DNA of 64,000 nucleotides. It comes from Colius striatus (taxonomy: Eukaryota; Chordata; Aves; Coliiformes; Coliidae). The notes under the pieces were generated by a model. The model saw only the letters and a list, made by a program, of their open reading frames with translations. It searched no databases and was not told the origin of the DNA. The DNA is taken from positions 21,668,501-21,732,500 of the forward strand of contig NC_084761.1 in the NCBI RefSeq assembly GCF_028858725.1, given 5' to 3'. The translations under genes and the position numbers were made by a program. Below are positions 50,401-62,400 of this stretch, one piece after another (within the stretch, counting starts at the first letter, position 1; each line of letters starts with the position of its first letter).

Positions 50401-53400
50401 CAGCTCCAGAAGGAGACACTGCAGTATACATGCCAGTTTAGACAGCAGGAACAGCCCTGGATAACTTCCTCTGCTGAGAAGCTTCATGCTGGCAGAGTGA
50501 AAACTGCTTTGGGAACCCGAGTTAGCCTGAGGGTAGCAGGGCTATTGCTGCTCTCCATGGCGAGGAAAGCCACTGTGCTGGCTGACTGGCCAAAGCCACT
50601 GGAGTCACCCCAACTTACAAGCGGGCCTCCTGCTGTGAGTCCATGTTGTATTCACACAGCTAGTGCCAATTAGGGGTAGCAGGCCAGACTTTAATTGTAA
50701 GATAATCTTCTGAGAGATGAGTCATGCTTGTAAAACCAAGGAACTCTTACAGGAGCAACAGACAGAATTTGAGTACCATGGGAAAGTGACAAACATGATT
50801 TTATTTGCCAAGACACAAATGTAATGTATATGGGTTTCATATGACAAAGAGTAGCTCTGCAATGGTCAGCTAACTACAAGAATACTTTCTTTCCTTGTTA
50901 CCCTGCTCCTAGAGAATTAGTTCTGATGATTAATTCTGGCAAGAGAGAATGGCAGTTACACTCTTAGCATGTTGAGTGATGGCTTGTTAAGTGTTGCTTT
51001 CAACTGCAGCACTGCTGAAAGCAAGCCCTGTTACTTGCTTCTGGACCTCTGACACTACCTTAATCGTGCTGATACAGATGTCTGTAGGGCTACATGGTGA
51101 ACAAAGGCAGGTAAAGATAAACTGAAAAGCACTTACCTTCTCAGGCTGTTCTTCAATTACCTGGCTCTACAAACTATTTGCATGAAAGCAGTACTTTTTT
51201 TTTTTTAGCCTCTTCAAAGCAAAGAACGCACCAGTTAACTAAACCTAAGATAACTATATTGTTCTAGAAGGGATTAGTTATAGAAACCTAGAGAACATGA
51301 CATTGTTTCATTACAACATTCACTAATTTTCTTATTAGAGCAAGAGGTATACTATAAATTTTTAAGTAATAACAAACACAGAGTTGCCATTAATTTAGAC
51401 ATTATTTTAGTATGAAGCTGCTCTCTTTATGAATTTGGTACCTCTCATAAATCACAGAATCTATATCCTAACTTACCTTTTACAGAAAACTGCCCTCTTT
51501 CCCTGCCCACCCCCACCCTTCCCTGTCTTTATGCTGAGGCCTTTCCACCTGCATGAAAACTTTTTAAAGTATAGTTCAAAACTGCCCATTGTTGGCATGA
51601 GTAAGATGTAGCTACTAAGTAAGACTGTTGGTGTACTGCTACTTTGTACCATGGCAAGGAAAGTGGAAACCTGACCTCTGACTGTTCACTGTCACTCTTC
51701 AGCACAACCCGTTTTACAACTTTAGAGTAGCCATCTCCTTCTTCAACAGTGACGGGGTTCTGGGGTGTTCCTTGCATGAGGACTTCCTCTTTTTCTGTGC
51801 CATCTGGAGTAACATATCGCCGGATGATCTTTCTAGTGACCTGAAGGAATGAAATAGAGCTTTGTCCCAAAAGAATTAACAAGAACATACTCCTTATTCT
51901 CTATATAGTATTTTCCTCTCAAAGGGTATTTTTTTCCTACACAGGAAAACCTACACAGATGGTTCAGTGTTTCAGTCTTTATCATGTATACTCACAAGTA
52001 CCTGCAGTAAAGCTGCATGTTGATGCATTCACCCCACTTGGGTTAGCACACGGCAAAGCTCTAAACTCACTTCACAAGTCGGCACAGTATAGACCTTGGA
52101 ATGACTCACTAGAGCAGTAGTTCTTGTTAGGAAGAGAGGTACAGTATTTCAGAGAGAAAACATAACTTTACAACCATACAATGGCTAGAAAACACTTTCA
52201 GACTGGCACTGTCAAAAAGGCTTCTGAAAGTAAGAGGTTGGCAGCTTCATTATTGAATGCTTAGAACTAGATTCACAGAGGGACTTGGACATCACATGGT
52301 GAGAGCGATGGTACTAACTACTGCTAAACTAGTGAGCTAGAATTAACCTCCTTAAGAGATTAAACTGGTGCTTAAACTTTTTAGACATTGGGAAGCCAAA
52401 CAAAGAGAGGAAGAAAATTCAAGAGGAATAAATGGCTCAGGAGGATGAGCACACGTCCCCCTGATGAAGACCTGGAGCTCTACATTCTCATACCCCTTCC
52501 CAGCTCCTTTTGATGTGAAACAGTTATCTCCCACTTTGTCCCAAAGCTTACTTGCTGGGATGCTCCATCAGACTGAGTCACTAATATTTAAGAGTCACAG
52601 AGGTGGAAGCAGTGCCCTCCCAGGCACGGATCTACCCAGAAGAATACAATCATGCTCACTCTTGCACATCGTGCCCAGGAATATTTGTCTGGGGTTATTT
52701 ATTTCAATATGAATTGAAAGAGCTTCCAGAGGCATCCTACCCAGCTGAGGGTCTAGGACATTTTCTTGGAAGACAGAGGGTGGAGTTTGCCAGCAGCAGA
52801 ATTCAGCTACATCATTAAGCGCTGAGGTGTCAGATAAAGCAAGTGGCACAGAAGTTCCTCCTTCATGCTGTGCAAAATTCACTTTTATAAGCATGGTCAG
52901 AAAATGCTTATTTGATGAGGCCATCACACAGTACTTGCTATATTCTTTGTGCCATAAAACCTGAACTGTATGTACAGATACAGAAATTTAGTAACTTGGC
53001 CAGGCGTAGCTGAGTGGAGATTTTGAAGATCTAAAGTCTGGATTTAGAGGACTCTTGCAGACCCACCCTCCATTAGTTTAATTAATATGAGCAAACATGA
53101 TCTAAGATAAATTTGTGGGTGGTTTTTTTTTGGTTTTGTTTCTGTGGGGTTTGTTTATTTTTTAAAAGTTTCTGAGAAATGTGGATCTCTGCAGAATTTT
53201 TATTGGTTCCAAGTAGGAAAATTTAAAAAATATGTCATGTTAAGTTATAAACTGGAACACAGAATGATCTTGTGAGCCAAAATAATTCTTCAAACTTTGG
53301 AATCTCTCATGAACAGAAGTTCTAGTCCTTTCCAAGCTCTACTCTCTTAAAAATCAGCTCCTTCACAAAAGAAAATGTGGTGTGTATGTGGATGCATTTA

Positions 53401-56400
53401 TCCTTCCTTTTGTAGGTCATTGAGAAGGCAGCAAGGGGCATAACTGACAATACCTTCTTTACCACTGTGTGGCCATGTTCATCTGTATATTGCTCTTCTG
53501 TAACTGTTTCTGGTGGCATTTCAGGCATACTATCAGCCTGTATGACAAAGAACAAAGTTTTATGAAGCAAAGCCTTTGTGTGGGTAACTTTAAATAAGCA
53601 ATTTTTAAATTGGTTACTTGGTTAAAGAATGACCAAAAAAAAAAGGAGAAATGTTCTGCAAATAAACAGAAAGGCATGCAAAGGAAAGTTATGCCACAAC
53701 AGACAGGCAAATATGTGTTAGTTGACTGCATTGTGTATGAGGCTGAGAAGTCTTCATCCTCCCCCTGCTGAGGCATCTAATGGAATTTAGAGTTGGGTTA
53801 GCAGTGTTACTGTAATCCTCCCTTTAGGAAGAGGTATGGAACGCCTTATCCAATGCCTGTGTGTTACTCAGGAGCATTCCAGCTCCATGTGTGCTAGCAG
53901 CAAGCGGCTGTCTCAGCAGCATGCCTAAAGGTGTTACCAGGGCCTAGTCACCACAGGCTTGTGCAATCACTCCACACTCGGTACCTGAATAATCACCCGG
54001 CGACGAACCACCCTGGTAGTGACCATCTCGTCCTCGTCCGAGCTGGTCTCCAGCTCACCTAACTCCTCTGCTAACTCCTAATGGAAGCATGGAAGCAGTG
54101 CTCTGTTGCAGGTAGTACTGGCAGTACTTACAAGTTCTGTTTTTATCTAAAACCATCTTTGCTTCTAAAAATTTTTGCTTTTAGAATTTTGGCCTCTTAC
54201 CAGACTTGAATCTGTGAAATACTGATGCAGAGTAGGAGGCTTTGGCCACTTGGCTGTACGTTAGCTGCTCATTATCATTGAAAAAAGAAGGATGAATCTT
54301 TGTGGCATTAATTCTATAGGATGCTCTTAATGGTCTGAGTGGTCCTAAGGTTGCCAGGGACGAGCCAGAAATTTGTGGCATGGTGTCATTGCAGGTGGAC
54401 TAGAAAGTGTTACTTACACCAGATCTGGAATTCATACACATATGGTTCATACATATAATTCAAACAGATATGATTTCTGTATTAATTATACAGAAAATGA
54501 TGTGAAAGTCTTTTAAACTTCCAGCATATAGACAGTGTGACAACAGTTTTTAGCTAGAGGACAATATATCAATAGCCTTGGCACTGAAAAGATCAAGAAA
54601 AATTAGTAACAAATGTTGAAGTTCTTCTCTCTCCTGCATAGGGAAGAATTAAAAATTTAAATGAAGAGGTCAGAAGGCAAAGAGAAGCCGAAAAGAACTA
54701 CTTGGGAAATATCAACAGTATAAAAGCATAAAGGGGAAAATAAATAAAGAGGGAGCGTGTGTTTCTTTTTGTTGGAGCTGGTTGTTGCTGTTATTTTATT
54801 TCAATAAAAGAACTGGAGGGAAGAAAAAAGTGCATTACCTTTGAGGGCAGCCTTTCCTACCGCAGCCATATTGTAGCTAACCTTTCAACCAGAGCTATCC
54901 TACACCTTATATTTACCTTTTTGGAGAACCTAGAGGCAGAGCTCTGAAGCTCTTCATCATAGAGGTGGCACATTTGGCAACATAAACAGCAGAGAAAGAA
55001 GAGCCTGTTTCTAGGTGACTGTCAAAACAGGAAATAATTTCTGCTTAAGTAGAACTGTGCTTTCTCTGCTCTAACTTCACTGATAAAACTACTTTCATGC
55101 CTAATGATGCCTTTTCCTTTTCTACCACTCAGAACATGCAAAGCAAGCTGTTTGTTCTTAAAGCTTTATGTGCCAAGTAATTTCAATCCCCCACTAAAAG
55201 CCATATATAGTGGCTTGCTTTCACTGCCTCTTGACACCTTCCCCTCTCCAAACATTGCAATCACGTTCCTTTGTCTTCTTACACAACCAATGACCTACCT
55301 CACGTAGTTCTTGTTTTTCTCTTCCATCTCCCGTCTCTCATTTCTCATACATAAACACCCTTCTCAGGTTCTTTACTTCCAGAACATCCTTTGTATTCTG
55401 CCATGAACATCCTGGTGTCTTTTTTCCATCACACTAACTTTACAGTATTTTTCATGATGTTCTTCCTGCTGCTCTGGTCTAGTCTTGCCTTTCTTCATAA
55501 GCTTTTAATATTATTACTTTGTCTTTCATTACATCTATTTTTCAGCTTTCCCTTGTACATAGTTTGATTCCATGTCTGTTTTTTATGCTGATTCTCTCTC
55601 CCATGAATGGACACAACTGTCACAAATCAAATGACAAATACAGGTACCAGAACCAGAATTACAGTCTAGATTTCAGGATCTGTGTTTTGCCTCAGCTTTG
55701 AAAACTTCTACACAAATGACTATAGCTGTGCCCTGTAACCACAGAGGAAAGGAGAAAAGGCTGAGTTGCAGATGAGGATTAATTAGGCTCATTAAAAATA
55801 TTTTCTCCTTAGGGAATGAGACATAGGATTTTTTCTTTTGTGTCAATTAATTTGAAGTAAAGTTGTTAGTTACCTTTTCTAAAGATTCCTCTTCATAGCC
55901 TCTTCCAAACTTTTCTGTCTGCTCATCAGTTGACTCTACTATGACCAGACTAGTTCTCTTTGGAGAAGGGTCATCCTGGTGGAGTTGGGGGTCCTCAGGC
56001 TCTTGGATGATGGGAGAGTCACTTCTCTGAGCAGCTGATTGGGGCTGTAGGGGTGGCTTTTCTCTCTCTTCCTTTGCTGCAGTGAAGTGTGCAGATTTTT
56101 CGCTTGCTGCTTTTCCAGCTACTGCTGCTGCAGACTGCTCTGTTCCTGGAGTTGTGATGCTGTGAATTACAGGTTCAAGGGAAGTTACTACCATGCAGTG
56201 CTTTCCATTTTCCATAAATGGGGCGTTATGCACTGATTAAATATTGTTCTGTCACCTAGCAAAGTCAAGCAATAACTGATACTGCTTGGCAAGAACTACA
56301 GATCAATCCGGCTAGGAATCCTTCTCATCCTCTTGAGCTACGAAAATCTTCAAATGGATGTCCAAAGGTTTCACCCAATTCTGCAAACAGTCTTTGTAAA

Positions 56401-59400
56401 GGATTTATGTGAGATTTGCCATTACTTGTGCCCTCACAAATCTACATATTACCTATGTTTTTTGGGGGGAAAGAGACTGGATCACTACAGATGGATGTGA
56501 AGTAACTGCTACATTAACCACAAGCTATACAACTGCAGGTGAGGAGAGAACAAATTTAAGCAGAATTTGCTGCTGCAAGTTATTTGAACATATTATTATG
56601 TACATGCCTATGAAACATATGTAAAGGTAATACATGTATTAAAGAAAATGCAATGTGGTATTTTTCTGTTGCATATTGGTGAGTAACAGTGATTTCAGGT
56701 ATTAAGGTAACTTTCATCTGAGTTTTATCAAGTAACGTTACAACTCTGATTCTACCTTGAAAAGGTCACTTCTGATTTGTACTAACTGTGAAAACATTAC
56801 CCGCTTCACCATTTAGAATCTTCTTTTGAGGCTGACTCTTCTCTTGTCATGGATACCAGTGAAAAGAAAAAAAACTACACCAAAAGTGGTGGAATTATAG
56901 TCTGGAAAATAGTGAGCCTGCAAAAATGAAATCTTCCACTGCTAAAACTTCTGAGATGCTTTGGAGCTAGCATCTATATGCTCACTTTTCTTCCTCTCTC
57001 ATCCTAAAAATTAACTGAGGAATCTGTTAAATTTTAATAGTAGGAGTCCAGATTTCCTTTTCCATATCCAATCCCATGAGTAGATAACAGTAATAAAATA
57101 ATTTGTATGTCAGTGGTTTTTGTCCTGATACAAGTTGGGTTTTAACAATTTATTGTGTTCCTGCAACCCTTGAAAACCCTTGAACCCTTGTTCTAAGGCA
57201 AGAAAATATTTTATTGTAGTTTAAGTTCAACTGTGCTGATCCAGCCTTTTTCTCCTATTCACTGGGCTATACACACATACTATAGTACCATTCCCCTCAG
57301 CATGGGTTCCTTGTGAGCCATTTAAGTCTAGCCCCATTTTCCTCCTAGTTCAAACTAGACATGATGTGTAGGAGTATACCCCTGTCATCACTGCTCTCAT
57401 TTAGTGTTGGCAATATTGTCTCAAATGTATGAACTGTTCCTCAGAAACATTCATTTCCCCATCTAAATCACGAGGAAATATTATTATTTTTGCTAATCAG
57501 TGCAACATAATCCTCTGTCTTAGAGACTGCTTTCTGTCTCCCACACTCTCTCCTGGAGAGTGCAGCATATCTTGAGTGAAAGAATCCCCAAAAGAATCCC
57601 CAAAAGACCATTTGCTGGACTCAACTGCACTTTGCTTGTTTGGAGCTGCATCTTCACATCAAAGCTACTCACTCTTGGGAAAATCACTTCTTTGGAAACG
57701 GATCCTTGATATTTTACTACCCTCAGAATACCTGAGTCAACCCTGCAGAGAGTTCTCTGTGTGGGCACATGTTTATGGATTGTGGGAAGGAAGAAAGAAA
57801 CATGATCTTTTTCAAATTCCTTTCTAAATGAAACCAACATCACTGACAGCCCCAAAACAGAATTCAAGGCTTTGCTGTGCAGGTCTTCTAAATCTTTACT
57901 TTTTGATGTGCTCTTCCCTTAAATACCTTTGTCTTGTCTCTATAAAACCCCGTTTCTATTCTTTTGGCTATCTCAAATGTACTCTGAAATATCTAGTTCC
58001 TAACATGTGGTTATGAGTTTTGTAAATAATGATTAATTAGGAAAATTTTGGCCTTAATTGAAAAAGCCATTTGAAGTTGAAGAAAGGTCTTCCCAATATT
58101 AGTTTCATTAAGTTTAAAACTAACTGTCATCTAACATGTGAAACAAATACACTGCAAGAGAATTCCACCCCTACATTATCCCTCTTCTCTGTCATATGTA
58201 CTACACTAGATGATTGCTTTGTGTTCACAGTGATAAACTGACTTTCTTTCCTAATCCTAAAGGCTTCCTCCACATGGATTAAAAAGTCAAATCTGCAGTA
58301 GGAACTAATAAACTGGGGCATACAACTGGAGGGAAATTCTATTGAGTTCATATTTATATTTTACAGTTTCAAAAAAACCTGTAAAGTCCTGGTATTACAC
58401 AGAGAAGAGGTAATCCATTCCACCTAGGGCTCATTCTGGCCTGCAAAACTTACAAATATTCATGTTGTGAAGTAGATGTTTTTTCTGGCACATCTTGGGG
58501 TTTCCCTGAGAATTCAGCTTCTACTTGTTCCTTATGTGCTTGTCTCAGGAGCTCAGCCATTGATACTTCTGCCTCACTCCTGGGAGTACTGTCCTGAAAA
58601 GGAGAATAACTGACAGACACGTCTTCCTCAGAGACAATAGGAGGGTGTTCAGTTGGCTCACTGTCTTTAGATAGCCTCTGTTGTCCTTCTTGCTTATGTC
58701 TTGAACTGTACAGTTCTTCTTGCAGTGCAGAAAACCCTTTAAAAAATAGAGATGAGAAATGTCATTACAAGCCTTACTACAATGCAGGAAGTCCTTTTCA
58801 TTCTCCATGGGCATTTAAGATCCCTGGATGGAAAACACTATCTGACATTTTTAGACATCTTGAGTGGGAGATGACATAACTTCTGTAAGTAGCTGAAGGA
58901 ACCACTACCATTGTCAAAACATGAATCTTGACAGTAACAGGCAAACCAAAATGTACCCAGAAATTTACCCAGAGTAACTCATCCTGAAACCATCAAAGTA
59001 GGAAAGAAGATTCAAAACAGTTTTTTTCCACTAGATTAGGATAGGTTTTAGTGATTTCCCCCTCTCTTATTTATTGGCTTATGGAAAAAATATCTACACA
59101 AGTATGCTCAAATGAATTGATACAGGATTCGGTGCAAGATTTATGTGCTTCAAAAAACATAAACATGTTTACTCACCCCCAGCCCCTAATCTCAAAGCAA
59201 GAGCTCTCAGTTCGAAAAAAAAAAGTAAAATAACCATTGACCTAATCTACTAAACTTTTAAACTTAAGAAATACAACAGTATCATAGCAGAATTACAATA
59301 TCCTGGATATTTGAATCCAAATATTTTTCCAAAGCACAGAGTAGTTCTCCTTTTACAAATCTTGGCCAAATCCTAATGTAGCCTTCTTAACTTTTATGAA

Positions 59401-62400
59401 AGTACCCGTGTAAGTAAAAAAACCCCAATCTAAGTGAGTTTAAGTACTGGCAGTGATTTCTGACAACACTGCTTTATGTGTTTTATAACACTCAGCTAAC
59501 ACAGAGATCTTGTATCTGGTGAAATAGTGATCGGTGTGATGTCATGGTTGCATTAATTCACGTGATCTGTGCTTTTGGAATGAGATTCTGCTGCTCAGTC
59601 ATAGAAGTTCACTGATCATCCCAGTCATGCATTCCAGAACAGAGGCTAGAGCTTAATAAGACAACCCAGGCAGTCTGGATCAGAAGACCTTTACCTTCAC
59701 TATGGTCCAATCCTATGGTTTGTTCAATTTCTGCGTAGGTGCGAGTGCCGTGGCCCTGCATGGAGTCTATGCCGCTGGTCTCCATCAGGTGAACAATATC
59801 CATTCGGTTGATTTTAGTCAGACACTGGGTAAGATTTGTATCTGTGGCATTAGAATGACATCATGTAGCTAAGAATTTCATGTGCTTTCTCCCTTCCTTT
59901 TTGCAAATGAAGGACATACGTAGGATACTGAGCAACATAATATCATATATAAAGGGATGCCTTTAGAAGCACTGCTATGTAAAATCTGCAATTAACTAAA
60001 GGGCTGCCTAGAAAAATTACCACACTTTTTGGTGTTTTTTTCCTTTAACAAATTTGTTCTGTTTCCTCCAAAATTCTTCTGGTTAGGAAAAAGAGGCCTC
60101 AGTGGTTTTCCACTCTTCCTTTCTTGTAAGGTGCTCTGCCTTGCCCTCAAATTAACAAGATCCTACCATATATTGTGTCATACAGACAAATTTTAAAAAA
60201 TTAGGTACAATCTATGGTCATTTCTTTCTCTAGCCTAAATTTTACCCAAATTTTCTTTCTGTGGTTATAACATGCATCTGTCACCTCAGCTAGCAAACTG
60301 GAGACAGCTAAATGCATTATAACTGGAAACAAACCTGTTGCGTGTTTCCCATCCCTTTCAAGCCAGTATTTGAGGAGTGCATGGCTTTGGTCTTGAAGTG
60401 AATTAGGATTTTCAATTCGGATCTGATGAATTTGCTCTTCTGTAAAATCCAGTTCTCTTGCTAGCTCTGAAAAAGAAATCCATCTCTGTAAAGATGTCTC
60501 TTTCTTTTTCCCACAGCTGTCAGCAGCCAAGGGGATTAAAAACTTTTCTGAAACAAAATTCTCTCTGCTTCCATACACCTTGCATTATATTTAGAGACCT
60601 TGTTAAACAGTAAGTCCATGATCAAGACAGAATTGGAAGTGATGGGTCTGTGCGAGGTTTTATTTTTTGTGTCTCTGTTCTTAGTTCTCAGAGGCACAAC
60701 ACTTCTGACAAAATATAGAAGCAACAAGCTATCAAATGATATGAAGCTGCAGAAAGAGCCCATGAGCAGATAAAAATATTTCTAGCTACAGAGCACTGTG
60801 CTCAGCAGATTCTATAATCTGAAATGGTGAGTATTTCAGAATTTTTGATCAAAATGTAGTAAAAGAATTCATTTTAAGTAATGGCATTTTGGAACACATA
60901 TTAAGGCTTAATATTACTACTTCCATGGACTGGTTTAATTTAAAGAGAATTAAATGTCTATGAATTACAGTTGAAAACCAAAACCTGAAAATGTGAAACT
61001 AAGAATAACTGATGCCTTTCTGATGTAGCATAGGCTCAGGCTGCAGTCCAGAAAAGAAAATGAGTATGTAACATATCCAGAATCAGGGGCAGCTTTCTGC
61101 CATCACCAAACTAAGATGCAACTTTTGAAACAGGTCACCAACTGACTTAAAGCCACAGAGACTTTGTGAGATTCCTGCTGTTACTCCTGGTCTCTATTCC
61201 AATATAGGACTCATTCTATTCCACTTGTAGTTATCCCTACAGTTGCATGGACTTGACTTTGGAGGGCGTCATGTTTTAAACAGGATGGAGGGAACTCTAA
61301 CCTCACAGGGCTTGCAAGCCTCCAGGCCAGCTTGTAAACTGGTGCAACTGTAAACTTCAACAAATACATAGTAACTGTACATTAGATTAAAATCCTACAT
61401 AGTCAAATAAGTTTGAACAAAACCCAATCACTACTTTATCCCCCAAAGTAACATTAACCTTTACAGTAATCAAACTTTATCATAATACAAGACCTGAATA
61501 TTTATGCATGTGCATTACCCTGCCCTCTCTAAAATGCTATAAAACATCAACGTCAATTTTGATGAGAATCTATTTTTTCAAGTTTTGTTTTCAGAACTGT
61601 CTATTCATGTATGCAAAATTTTCCACAGATTCCTAATCTGATACATTGCACAGGTCCAAGTACTACTGACTGCAAGATAATCCAAGTTGCGATGAGTGAC
61701 ATGTGTTTCCATTCTTCTTTATGGATTGAAACAGAGGACAGGAAAGGATGAGGTGAGTAACAAAAGTAGAACTATTAGTGATATTTTGCATATACTCTGG
61801 AGATGCTTATAAAAACAGTATAGAGACAATTTTTCTTATCAAGGAGTTTATATTTTTGCTCTGCTATACAATTCTTCGTGAACTACTAGAGCCTTGCTTA
61901 TTTTAAAGAGTGTGATACTGCTCCAGCGAGATACAAAAAAAGTGCAGACTTGATTAGACTAAAAAAAAAAATAATGCTAGCTCTTTGTCACTCTCTTGTC
62001 CTTGGAGTTTTCCTTCTGGAGATGTCTAGCAAGTGTAGAGACCTTACCTTTGCAGCTGAGCTGTTACTTAATGGCCTACAGGAGTTCTAGTAACCAGACG
62101 ACAGTAAATTACTGGAATGTTTCTATAAAATATCTTTAGATAATCAGGAAAGCATCTGAAAGAAATGTCAAAGAAGTGAGGAATGTTCCTCTCCTTTCTC
62201 CCCAGAGCACACACGTATTTTACCTGTCCAGCTGAATCCGAGGTGATCAGCAATGTGGGCCAGTCTTTCCTCTGTCCTTTCCTGATCATCCTGTTGATCT
62301 AAAGGTCAAAGAGAGCCACAAGTTGCCTTTTACAAGTTAAAAATCATTTTCATGGGTGATATAGCCCAAGAAGGGCGAGTGCTTGTTTTTCTAACTGCTG

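Noticed and set aside
56160-56232. Upstream extension of the ANK2 exon ([12 protein letters not shown]...)
   Set aside because: The AG at about 56233 would put the exon out of phase with the upstream exon's TT end, giving a stop at once. The AG at 56162-56160 joins in frame.
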